DNA of 64,000 nucleotides from Takifugu bimaculatus (lineage: Eukaryota > Chordata > Actinopteri > Tetraodontiformes > Tetraodontidae): positions 9,089,197 to 9,153,196 of the forward strand of contig CP034986.1 of assembly GCA_004026145.2 (NCBI GenBank). Direction: 5' to 3'. Positions within the stretch are counted from its first letter, which is position 1. Each line of letters opens with the position of its first letter. The notes below the pieces were generated by a model. The model made no database searches. It was given only the letters and a program-made list of their open reading frames with translations, and had not been told where the DNA came from. Below are positions 12,401 to 23,515 of this stretch, in pieces. The position numbers and the translations under genes are program-made.

Positions 12401-14365
12401 ACATCGTGACTGTGCGAAAAAATGATATCGCTTCATTACACGGCTCGTTGTTTAGCATGCTAATTAATTTCAGGGCCGTGCTGAGCGACGGTTCTATGCA
12501 CATTTACTGATATCATTAATGTAAAGCAGCCTTTTGTCAGCAGGCACACGAGCGTGGACGGAGACAAAAACAGGTGCTCCATCAAAGAGCGGCGTCCCCG
12601 CGCGGCGCCGCTAGCCGTTAGCGGCTCAGCGGGGCCGAGAGCGAGCTGCAAGGACTCGCTCCATACATTTTTCATGGCCGTCTCTCAAAATAAACTGCAC
12701 TTCCAAACCTGCCGGGAGGCCGAGCTTGTTATGCTGGAACCAGAACGGAGAACGGCCCCGGGAAGTCTGGCCGCGCTCTCCGGCGCTAACGAGGAGAACG
12801 AGGCGTGGGCGTTCAAAACTGTGGCCTTGTTTCTTTAAAGACTAGTTTGACATTTTGGGAAATTACATCATTTCATGGCAAAGAGTGGGATCAAAAGATT
12901 AGCAGAGCACTTACGAGTGAGCTAGAATTCAAGCTACGGCTAGCTTAGCATGAAGACGGGAGGACGCGTTTAGCTTTAGCGCTGCACAGTCTTCACAACA
13001 GTTAGCTCATCAAAGATGCGGTGAATTATCATCCTAGTGGGGGCGCCTAGCTACCCTCTGCTTTAGCGCCAAGCTAACCTGGACTGAAAAGAACGAATTT
13101 CTGCTGCTTTTCGTTAGCGTGTAGCTTCGTCTGATCCCATCAAATCACGATCTTTCAGAGAGACACACCGACCTAAGCTAATCCAAGCTACGCTAAGCTG
13201 GCATCTTAGCCGAGTCCGCCTCCCTCCAGCCTCAGGTGTGATGCTAAGCTACGTGTTCATATCTAACTCCAGAAGCAAGTTGTAAATCAAATGATGGATC
13301 TCCAGTTTCAGCTGTTCTCAGTTTCCAGCAGGTCGATTCCACATGGATTGATCTCTTCTTCTTCTTCTGTCTTCCTGTCTCTCTTCTTCTACCCCCCCCC
13401 CTCAGAATTTGCTGACTCTGGTGAGTTACTCCTCTAATTTCTACCCCCCCCCCCAGAGAACCCTGTTTGTTGTCATTCAGACGGCCCGGAGTCGACTCTT
13501 CCTCGGCGTCTCCATCTGTGCTGTGTGTCCGTTCCGTCTCATCCTCTCCTGTGGGTGCTTGTCCCCCCCCTGCCCCCCCCCCCCCCCCCCCCCACCGCCA
13601 ACCCTCGCTCTCCTCCCGTGACCTCCTGTAGTCTGAGCGTCCGACCTTTGACCCGTTTGCTGCTGTTTCGGGCCCCGGCAGCAGGAATTATCCGGCCGGA
13701 CGCAGACGCACCACGTGTCCACCTGGTCTCAGCAGAACTCCGTGTTGTTCCCTATCGGTCCGATTCCCAGTGTTTGGAAACTGACCAGATGTTTCCAGGT
13801 GTTTCCAGGACCAGCGGGCCGCCATGACGGCGTTGCTCCGCCTCCATGATTTGGTCCGTTTGGTCCACCTTCTCTCTGCGGCGCCCCCACTGGTGAGACC
13901 AGTGAGTCCCGGCCCGGACAGGAAGAAGCGGCGCTGGATCGGGAATGTTGATGACCCCCCTGCTGTTATTGTCCGTGTGGTAACCGATTGATCCGGCGGG
14001 TCGATCCTCTCTCTGGCGACCTCCCGTCCTCCGGACATGGAAATATGTTTTCCACCGAAGCTAATATCATTTATCGGCTTTCTGCTCAAACATTCTGGGA
14101 AACGAAGCGAACGCTCGACGCTCCCGACGACACGGAGCGGCTCCCGGTCAACGCCGGAGCCTCGTCCCACCTGACCAGCCGGGGCGGCGGCTGCTTCCTG
14201 TTAGCAACAGCGGCTGGTGGAGCGGCGGCGACGCGCTCGCCGTCTGTTTGGTGCAAGAACGAATCGATGTTAAAAGCCTCTTTGCTCCGGCACAGACTGA
14301 CTCCCCAACCCCCGACAGGCAGAGTGGACACACACACACACACACGCACGCACGCACGCACGCAC

Positions 14366-14412
<47 letters not shown>

Positions 14413-15717
14413 CCCAGGGGTTTCGAGGTCACACTACAAGGACAAAAAGGTCCCTGGTAAACAACCACGGGCTCTCTGGTGGTGGAGGGTAAACATCGAT
14501 TGTCTCCCAGGGTAACTGGCCCCGATGCCCCTGGTGTTGCCCCCGGTGTTGCCCTCGGCTCGCTCTGGCGGCGCCGCAGGACGGTGGGCGTTTCCGCCGT
14601 GCGCGGAGCGACAGGACGAGTTGGTGCGTCTGGAGATCAAAGCAACGGCGTGTTTGAGGGGAACTGACAAACCTCATGAAGGTTCCAGCTGATGACGCCG
14701 CCACAGCTCCTAAAACAGCACCTCTCTGCTCAAAGGTCAAAGGTCGAATGGCCTTTTGAGCCACAAGTTGATGCCCGACGCGTTTTGAGCAGCGATGCTA
14801 ACGAGGGTTTAGCCTGACGCGGACCAGAAGGAGGCAGGTTGACACAACTGACGGAGGTGAAATTGGACGTTGGCGTGCTGAAGGCGGCCCTGCGGGGGGT
14901 CACCCCGCCCAGGGGGCGCCGCCCAGCTGTCAGTTCCAGGTTAGCCGTAGCCGCGGCGTTTTGAATTCCTGCTAATTCATCCTGCAGGTGTGCTGACGGT
15001 CTGTTTGGGGTGGCAGGAAGTGCGAAGCTCAGGGAATCAGATTAATGGCGCGCGTTTGTCGGTGGAGACAAAACCGCCGACTCATCGTCCTGTGGGCGGA
15101 GCGAGGAGGACGAGGACGGGGACGAGGACGGGGACTCACCTGTGTGTTGCATGTTGACCCTCTCTGACCTTCGCCGCCCTCTTTGAATGCTTCTCTGCTC
15201 ATGTTTTAGTTTGAGGGAACCATCCCCCGCCATCATGTTGTTGCTTGGCGACGGCGTCCCGTCGGCGTCCCGTCGGCCATGTTGTCCTGTTGCTCTTCTC
15301 TCTGTTGCCGTTGCCTCACCTTTGTCTTTTGCTGTGATGTTGTAGAGCTGGGGACTTATGGGAAACTAAAATATTATCACTCAATGACTGAGGAAGGTAA
15401 GCGCCTCCGTTTTCACTTCTGTCAGATCAGCGTCGCCATCACGCCTTTATTTGACCCTTTTGTTCTGTTTCTGGCCCAGCGGAGCTCCGCCCCCACGGCC
15501 ATCATGGGTTTACCTTTGATTTTGCTTGTCTTTGCTTTCATCTCTCAGCCACGACAGTGGATCACCGTGGACACGCAATGTTCTTTTCTTTCTCATCTTT
15601 GTTGGTCCCACTCACAACAGTGTGTTACTGTGTGTGTGCGTGAGTGAGTGAGTGTGTGAGTGTGTGTGTGTGAGTGAGTGTGTGAGTGTGTGAGTGAGTG
15701 CGTGAGTGAGTGTGTGA

Positions 15718-15766
<49 letters not shown>

Positions 15767-18700
15767 TTTTGGTGCTTTCAAAGACGAGCGTTCGTGTGCA
15801 GGCGCTAACAAAACAGCCTTTTACCGTCTTTTGGACCTTCTGCTCCCTGAGAATCCACCGTCGTGCCTGCCGGGTCGGCGCTGGTGAATTATACAAACCG
15901 GAGTGACTCATCCTCCGGGTGGTTGCGTAAGCGGCAGCGCCGGCGGGGAGAACAGGCGGCGAGGGAAGGATGGTTATTCTTAAAGTCTCTGCAATCGCTT
16001 AATCACTGTGCAAAGTGGATAATTTCTCCGGAAATGCTTTAATTTCTGCTCTGCGCAGATTAAAAGACGCACATTTAAGCCTTAAAAACGGGATGTTTCC
16101 CTCCAACACACGTGAAATTAGCGTCAAACTGAAGTGAAACACGTCATTCGGCGAAACGTGTCGGTGGATCTGGCGCCGTTCTGGTGGACGGAACAAACGG
16201 TAGCGGCTCAGTTTAGCTGCCGGAAGATTTGTGTCTAATCCCAAACATCTTCCCTGCGTACGTTTTGGTTGAATCGCTGCACGTTGCAATCCGAACCCAA
16301 ACGAGATGCTAACGTTGGCGCTAAAATCAAAGGATGGTCGTCTTTTTGTCTGAGGCAAGTTAGCATTTGCGCTAACTGCTCTTCGTCTTTCTCGTATCCT
16401 CCAGAATTCCCTGTTTTTCCACTGTCGTAATGACCATTTTCCACCTCGCCGCCTGCAATCCGACGCCCACATTTCCACAAACAAACGCTCGCCGGCGACT
16501 GAAAATGACCGCCTCTGTGGGTGATGTCAGCGTGCGGGTGGGGGGGGGGGTGTGATGGCGTGAAAATGTACAGTAGGTGCGAGCGTCTCTGTGTGCTTGT
16601 GAAAGAAGAGAAGAAGAGGCGCCGCCAAAAGACCAAGGGAGAGAGAGATGAAAAAGAGGAGGGGAAGCGGACAGCAGGAAGGGCGCGCGGTGACATTGGC
16701 GATGGCGGCGCGCTCCGGCGGCGTTCGCGTCAACAAACGAGGCTCCCGATATGAGAAAGGAGAAAAATCATTGTCATCGATCCTGATGTAAAACCCGACA
16801 CGCACAGGAAGTCAGTGAAATTAGAATACAGCGTCGATGGCTAACGCTAACGCTGCCGCGGAGCAAATGAGCCAAGGTCATCTGCCATTACAGTGGCGTG
16901 CAGGCCCGCGGGGACGGCGGTTCGTGGAAAAGCGCCGTTGCGTGAGTCGTTACGCGTAGAGTCAAAAGTGCGCGTGGTTTACGTAAGCAGCACGGCCGCG
17001 CCACGATTGATGAAGCGGTTACAGCTCGGCTGACGGTGCCACCAAATCAATTATTCACCAGTCTGGTGTTTTTAGCACGGAAGTAAGCTAACGAAAGAAT
17101 TTCTCTTCTGGACTGTTTCACGTGACACATCTGCATTCACGCACTGACCTGCACGCTCTCACGGGCGAGCCTCCACACCCCCCCCTGCAGGTGACCCCTG
17201 ACCCCAGCGGCGCTCCGACCAGGAGGAGCCAAACGTCCGCCTGCGTCCCTCCCTTTAACCTCTGCGGCACTTCTTTTTCAGGAAAGTTTCGAGAGAAGGC
17301 GTCCATCCTTCACAAGATCGCTAAGAAGAAATGCCAGGTGGAGGACAGCGAGAAGGCTAACGGCGTGGCTAGCCGTTCAGGTACGAAGGGAAAACGCACG
17401 TATCGTGCTAGTTACCACGACCGCCCGCGCTGGAGCTGGTGGGTTTGATCCCTGATGTCAAACAGAAGCGGCGAGCTAAATGTGAGCGTCGTCCTCGAGC
17501 CGCGTTTCCATCCCCCAATTCATGCGTGCTTTTCACTTCAAAGAGCCGCAGGACGGCGGAATCAAAGAGCCACTAAGATGCGATCAATGGCGCCAGATTA
17601 TGCTAACGGCGCCTCTTTAGCCAATTACCATCAAAACGCACGACTGTTGTCGCAGGTTCCAGTACTTTGTCGCCTGTGACGCATCCGGACGCCATCGACG
17701 GGGACCCTCCTTAACCCTGTTTCTCCCCCCACAGATAAGAACCTCCCAAACAGCTCAAGCGTGGAAGTTGAAGTCACACCTCCCATGAACGGAACGGCGG
17801 GACAGGAAGGAGAAACGGTAAGAAAGCGCTTCATGCTAGCGCCACCTTGAACACGTCTGTCAGGACTACCTGGCGCTCCTGGTCGGCGGCGGCGTTCCAC
17901 CTGGAGTGTGATTGACGCAAAGGTCACGGCGGCTCTGGTTCGGGTCACCGCTGCTGGTTATTTCCCAGCGTGCGCTCAGGCGAGCCCCTCCATCTTCAGC
18001 CGGCGCTGCCAAAGACGGCGCCTCCCACTGAGCGCCGTAATCACACTCCTCGCTGACCTGCTGCTGCCCGCCGCTGGGCCCCGATGGACCCGTGCGCATT
18101 CCTGTGTGCGACAGGAAGCAGCGACCTGCAAGGCTAACGGACGTTTTTGGAGGCAGGTGGTTAAAATCCTCGCTAGCATTGAACGCAGCTAGCTCGGCCA
18201 CGGAGAAATCCTGCCTGACGCGTAGCACTTTTGTGCTAAAGCTAGCCGGATAATCCTGGGTTCAAACCTGCTCACTGACCCCTTTGATCTCTGCTGCTTG
18301 AACACATCAAAGCCCGCTAACCCGCAGGCTAAACCGAAAGGCGTCGTCCGATTCCGACCTTTTCCAGGTGGTGATTCACTGACCCTGAAAGTTTTTTTGG
18401 CGCCTGAACAAGACGAGCGGCTATTTTTAGCGCCCCAGTGCACCTGTGTGTCAGTGAGACTTGGCCGAGGCTCCTCCCTGTGATGTCAGAGCTCCTCCCA
18501 CCCGTCACATTAATGCGGACGCCGCGGTCGCCGCGCGAGGGAGGAAGGAGATTGTTCTTGTCGCATTTAAATCCAACACGTCCTGCTGACAGATCCGACA
18601 GCGGCGCCCGGAATGGCAGGAATGAAAAGCTTTGTGTTGCATCAAAGGGATCCTGTGTGATGTACACGATCCATCTGCTTCTAATTCCGTACTCGCCTCC

Positions 18701-21022
18701 ATCCGCCTCGCGAAGAGATTCAGGATTTTCCATTTGCAGAGCGCGCTGAATATTTAAACGCTTTCAGGGCTGTTTAGACGAGGAGCCGGGAAGAAAATCG
18801 GGGGCAACAGGAATTCCTGAGTCATCCTGACAATGATGGGATGGAGGGAAGTGGCCGACGTGCGCGGCTGTTCTCACTCACGTTCACGCCCGTCAGCGTC
18901 CCGAAACGTCTCCGCCGACGATCCGGCGTGAATAATAACGCTGATGCCGCCATGTTGCTAATCATTAGCAGACATTTAGCAGTTTAGCCGCACGTAGCGG
19001 CATCAAACCACAAAAGGCCCCCGTGAAGTCAACAAAAACATGGTAAATGTCGCGCCTCCCCGCAGGCCAGGAAAGGCCCCTCGGGGGGGTGGCATTTGGG
19101 AACCCTTTCAGAGGACGGGGCATCGGCTCCGTGGGGGTACTTTTCAAATACATGAAGCATAAATAGCTGCGCGGCGGCGTTGCCTATCACAGGAGGGTCA
19201 GATCCAGGGCCGACCTTCCTAAAGTTCCTGGCCTTCTCTGCAGAGGACACCGGGCCCCCTGGTGGAGGAGGAAAACACCAGCATCCCTGCGGTAGCTCCG
19301 ATCGTCAAGGTTACCGAGCGGCAGCCGTAGCCGTCACGCGGGATGAGCGGCGCGCGATTCTGTCCGCTTCAGGACGCCCGTCAGACTCTGAAGGTCCCGT
19401 CGCCTGAGGCGCTGCTGACAGCCCACATTCTTCCGCTCTCCTGACATTCCAGAAGCAGATCCCAGTCGGGACCGCAAGAGTCTCCGGGGAAGCTCCTGGT
19501 TCCCAGAGGAAGGAGGCCGACTCTCCTCCTCAGACTGGGCTGAACCCCCCCAGAGTGCTGCAGGTCCCCAGGCCGCCTCCGGGGACAGTTGCCATGGAGA
19601 TGTTCCCACTGAGAGGACTCATCTCACGACGGTCCAGTTCTAATGAATTCTTCCCTCCGTCCCTCCAGGAACAGGAACCTTTTTATTGGCTCCCAGTGGG
19701 AATTGCTCGCCATCCCAGACCGCTCCCAAGGACGCCACCCCCAGGATGAGGCACACTCCCCCTCCCAGATCACAAAATTCCCCCCAAAGCAGCGATGAGA
19801 GATGATGAGGGTTGAGGAAGCGTGCGCTCCCTCTCTTCTTCTTCGGGAGCCCGAGGGAGGAGTGGAAAACGGGATTAGAGCTGTTTTTATTTCAATACGG
19901 GATTTCGGAGCGCGTGCGACCTTTCAGGGTCTTTGATGTTATTAGCTGCTGCTTTGATGTGCTGCTCCTGGCACGGCTCGTTCTCCCGGCCCAGTGGCGG
20001 CTGGAGCTTCCCTCTCTTTTCTTCTCATTGTCTCCGTTTGGCGTCGCAGGCCGAGGACGAGGAGGAGGAGGACCAGCCTCTGAGCCTGTCCTGGCCCGAG
20101 TCCACTCGCAAGCGCCTCACCTACCTGCTCATCATCCCCATCGTCCTCCCGCTGTGGCTGACGCTGCCGGACGTCCGGAAACCAGTAAGAGCCGACCCAC
20201 CCGGACACCCCGGGAGGTGCGGAGACCGGGTCCGGGAGCTTAAACGTTCCTCTCTCTGATTTCAGTCATCAAAGAAGTTCTTTCCCATCACGTTCCTGGG
20301 CGCCATCTGCTGGATCGCCTTCTTCTCCTACCTGATGGTGTGGTGGGCTCACCAGGTAGGCAGCAGAACCGACCCTCCGGTCGCCGGGAGAGAATCACGT
20401 GCCTCGGATGAGGTTTTATTTCGCGGCTAAGCTCCGTTTCCTCCTTCCTGGTTTTGTTTTCCTGCAGGTCGGAGAGACCATCGGGATTACGGAGGAGATT
20501 ATGGGCCTGACTATGTTAGCAGCTGGAACCTCCATCCCTGACCTCATTACCAGCGTGATCGTGGCACGCAAGGGGTTGGGCGACATGGCCGTGTCCAGCT
20601 CCGTGGGCTCCAACATCTTTGACATCACCGTCGGGTACGCCGCCAGAGCCGAGTGCACGCCACGCCGGGAACGTTCGAGGGGCGAGGTCCCGGTGTGGTG
20701 TAAACGGTCGCTATGGTAACGCTGTGGGTGGAAAGGTCGGGATGATTGTTGGGGCGTCTTCTGTGTGTGCAGGCTGCCGTTCCCGTGGCTGATTTGGTCC
20801 CTGCTGAACGGCCTGGAGTCGGTCCAGGTCAGCTCCAACGGGCTCTTCTGCGCCATCGTGCTGCTCTTCCTCATGCTCCTCTTCGTCATCATCTCCATCG
20901 CCGCCTGCAAGTGGCGCATGAGCAAGCTGCTGGGCTTCATCATGTTCATGCTGTACTTTGTCTTCTTGGTGGTCAGCGTCATGCTGGAGGACAAAGTCAT
21001 CGCCTGTCCCGTCTCCGTTTAA
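4454..21022 (+). CDS. slc24a2: K+-dependent Na+/Ca2+ exchanger, SLC24A2 (NCKX2)-like
   Basis: Plasma-membrane exchanger that exports Ca2+ with K+ in return for Na+; mammalian NCKX2 is mainly in neurons and cones. Ten coding exons with GT-AG ends and consistent phase: 4454-5314, 11035-11073, 11613-11721, 15346-15396, 17282-17380, 17735-17817, 20050-20184, 20266-20355, 20468-20634 and 20773-21022. Together they give about 627 residues (human about 661). The start was chosen at 4454 because it has good Kozak context and gives a short basic N-terminus before a hydrophobic segment (residues 30-50). An extracellular loop carries N-glycosylation sequons at N78 and N94. The alpha-1 repeat includes GATFMAAGGSAPELFTS with acidic E168; the alpha-2 repeat includes LAAGTSIPDLITS with D514. 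These two acidic residues are the family's cation-binding positions. A long cytosolic loop (about 270-430) carries the splice-variable part. SLC24A1 is the next closest relative, but the loop and the 17-residue cassette fit SLC24A2. The 39-nt exon 2 is the least certain. Confidence 0.93.
5889..5992. repeat. (TG)n microsatellite with GAGT variants
   Basis: About 100 bp of TG repeat interrupted by GAGT and GGTG units, in slc24a2 intron 1. Confidence 0.95.
6030..6238. repeat. Polypyrimidine-polypurine-polypyrimidine tract
   Basis: On the + strand a C/T-only stretch (about 6037-6091) is followed by an A/G-only stretch (about 6094-6152) and then another C/T-only stretch (about 6153-6235). All of it is low complexity, lies in slc24a2 intron 1 and directly follows the TG microsatellite. 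ORFs here are artefacts. Confidence 0.9.
6440..6484. repeat. (TG)n microsatellite
   Basis: About 44 bp of TG repeat with one CG interruption, in slc24a2 intron 1. Confidence 0.95.
11035..11073 (+). other. slc24a2: Candidate 39-nt microexon of slc24a2 (13 residues)
   Basis: The exon is flanked by a pyrimidine-rich tract ending GATAAG and by the donor GTAGGT. It is phase 0 at both ends. It encodes AVPAVPEDDGKLS, and joining it to the next exon gives DDGKLSARPRLQRGG. This aligns with DEPTLPAKPRLQRGG as I recall it from human NCKX2, so the exon fills a gap that would otherwise be missing from the cytosolic loop. The AAG acceptor is weaker than CAG, so it may be alternatively used. Confidence 0.6.
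13561..13593. repeat. Poly-C tract
   Basis: Two adjacent runs of C, the longer about 18 bases, in an slc24a2 intron. Exact length in any assembly is doubtful. Confidence 0.85.
14330..14409. repeat. (CA)n microsatellite with GCAC block
   Basis: About 80 bp of AC repeat with an internal block of four ACGC units, in slc24a2 intronic sequence. Confidence 0.95.
15346..15396 (+). other. slc24a2: 51-nt cassette exon of slc24a2 (17 residues)
   Basis: Phase 1 to phase 1, 51 nt, so inclusion or skipping keeps the frame. It encodes the ELGTYGKLKYYHSMTEE segment. Mammalian NCKX2 is known to have isoforms with and without a 17-residue segment at this place in the cytosolic loop. The acceptor is TTGTAG and the donor GTAAGC. 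Confidence 0.85.
15629..15764. repeat. (TG)n/(GTGAGT)n compound microsatellite
   Basis: GAGT and TG units alternate over about 90 bp, then a pure TG run of about 40 bp follows. It lies some 230 bp after the 17-residue cassette exon. Confidence 0.95.
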
Positions 21023-22290
21023 GGAGCCACGCCCCTCCGCGGCCCCTCCCCCGTTCTCAGCACCCCCGAGGACACCGCCATCCTTCCTGTCTGCCATCGC
21101 TCTCGCCTTCCCCTCACGGTCTCTCACCCCAGGAACAGGAGTTGCCAGGACACTTTCAGGACGCAGGTGGGGCCAGGAGGGGGCTGCCAACCTTCGCGGG
21201 CGCCGTCTCGGTCTGGCGACGCGTCGGAGTTTTGGATTTATGGGTGAAGCAGAAGCATCGGACCGTGTTCTGAGGTGCTGCCGCCTGGAGCGGGTTTGTG
21301 GATGGTTGCTCCAGCGCTGTTTCCTTCCGATCAACAGGAAAACACAAACTCCTTCGTCCTTCTCAGTTGCAAATGCATCCAAGTCAAACGCGCCCCCCCC
21401 CCAACACACACACATGTCGGTATGATTCTTTACATTGACCCTCGCTAACGTAGGTAGCCTTCGCTGTACCGTAGCGATCACCACCGCCTGACCTTTCACC
21501 CTCAGAGAAAAGATTCCAGAAGGTCACATGACAGTGAAAAAGTATGCTAGCCTTCAATATTGCTGAGTAAAAAAACAAAATGGGCACTTTAGGCTCATTA
21601 AAGCTTCCATAACGAAGTCAATGTTGAAAAAAATACCTTTGAAAAAAGTCGTAAACGGTGTTTAAGCCACACGGTTGATTTAGATTAGTCGATGTGTAGT
21701 GCTTTCTGTAGAACTGAGATTAGCTTGCGGCTAGCCCGACTCCTGGATTAGCCGTTCCCAGGAGTCAGCTGCATGTGGAACAAAATATTCGGAGGAGAAT
21801 ATCACCGATTTTAGAAGTTGTACCGATTCCAAATTGTTTCATAATGACTCCGTCTCTATGTAAAAAAACAGTCGACGATATCTATCGAACTTGTGCAATT
21901 CCTTTTTTTAATCAAAGGTGCTTTTGTGTGCATGTGTGCAATCTGAAGTCACCCCACGAGGACCCCTCCCTCATATTTAGCCGCCACTAGAGGCCATGCT
22001 AGCAGTATTCGGGACACATACCCACAGCTGTGTTTTTATACAGGAAATAATAACCGCCATCCCTCTTTAAGCTACATAGAATGTGGAAATCACAGATTTT
22101 ACAGCAATATAACGTGTGTGTTGTCGTTGAATCCCGCCTCCACACACACGCACGCACACACACACACACACCCCTGTCCCCCACCTGTCCTGTCTGAAAT
22201 CCTGCGAGGAGGCACTTGTCCTCCTCCGCTTTACCTCGACACGGCGCCTGTACAGCAGAGTGAGCTGTGACATATAGACCCTCCGGCTGG

Positions 22291-22340
22291 AGCTCTACGG
22301 AGCGCTACGGAGCGCTACGGAGCGCTGCGGAGCGCTGCAT
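22291..22340. repeat. 10-bp tandem repeat, five units
   Basis: Five exact-length units of AGC(G/T)CT(A/G)CGG type; four contain the palindrome AGCGCT. Confidence 0.9.
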
Positions 22341-23500
22341 GCTAACGGCTGGTTCCCCATCCGCCACAGCCGAGCTTTCGTTCACTCTTATGCACCATTT
22401 CAGAGCCGCCGCGCCGGGTTTACTTTGTAAATAGAAACATCTGTTTTTGCGAGAACCATTATTTACTCCACATTAGCACTCGTTAGCATCGACATTAACT
22501 CTATAAATGTGTCACAAGTTTTTAGGCCTTTGAAGAAGGACGGAGCACAGACGCGTTTCCACTGCAGGAGTTCCTGGCAAATACTGGGGCAGGACCTTTA
22601 CGGGAACTGTTCCCCCCACTAGGTCCTCTCGGTGGTCGTGTCTGCACATCACAAGTGACGTCACCCGGGCGATCCGCCAAACGCGACAAAAAAAACCCCA
22701 TCGAGGACGGAGGTAAAGATGGAGGAAGCTGAGATGGTGCCACATTCCAGGAGAAGAGGATTTCCTCAGCTCAGGTTTTGTCCACCTGACTCAGGCCCTG
22801 TAAAGGTTCCTGGGGGGGCAGTTCCTGGGGGGGGGGGGGGGTTCCTGCGGTGCAAACGCACCTCCTGTTTTAGCCACACCGATGTCACGATGGCTCGCAC
22901 TGTAATGCCCCTCCCACCTTCTCTGGTGATGTCATCAACGATAAAAGTGTCGCTTCTCTTTAAAGTTTTGGTTTAACAGTGTCACTTCATATTTTTGGGC
23001 AATTTGGTTTTTGGCTAAGTCGGGTGTGAAGGTTAGCTTCCTCTTTTTTACGAGCACGTCTTTCTGAAAGACTACAAAATCCCTTTTTTAGCGATTGTAG
23101 GAATCTTTATTAGGTTTGAGTTTTCCAATCACGTAGTCGGAAACCAAAACAAAGCTAATTTCCCAAAAATATCTTTGCCGCTGCTGAAACTCTGCCACTG
23201 TCAACACGTGCTCATTCTTCCCATTTCTTGATTTTCTTTCTCTTTTTTTCTGCGTGAAAACAGGAAGGACGAGTAAGGCGAAGGATCCGGGGTAGCGGGG
23301 ATTAGCATGCAGGCTTGGCGTTGGTTGTGGGTTAGCAGGGTTGGCAACGGTTACCACCAACGAACATTTTTGCACTGTAAATGTTAAATTTTATTGGTGT
23401 TTCTGTAAGATTGACCAGAGGTGTACATATATACAGATACAAACTAACCATATAATCTATATGTGTAAAATGTCTCTTTATGTAAAAACACAAAGTATAT

Positions 23501-23515
23501 AATAAAACTAATAAA
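23501..23515 (+). terminator. Tandem polyadenylation signals for slc24a2
   Basis: AATAAA occurs at 23501-23506 and again at 23510-23515 in an AT-rich stretch with TG-rich sequence nearby. These are the first closely paired canonical signals after the stop codon. Confidence 0.5.

Larger units (their letters stand above)
21023..23515 (+). other. slc24a2: slc24a2 3' UTR, probable extent
   Basis: No other coding exon is recognised between the stop codon and tandem AATAAA signals at 23501 and 23510. The last 400 bp become AT-rich, as expected near a 3' end. The segment includes a short CA repeat (about 22139-22170) and a five-unit 10-bp repeat (22291-22340). The extent is inferred from the poly(A) signals only. 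Confidence 0.5.
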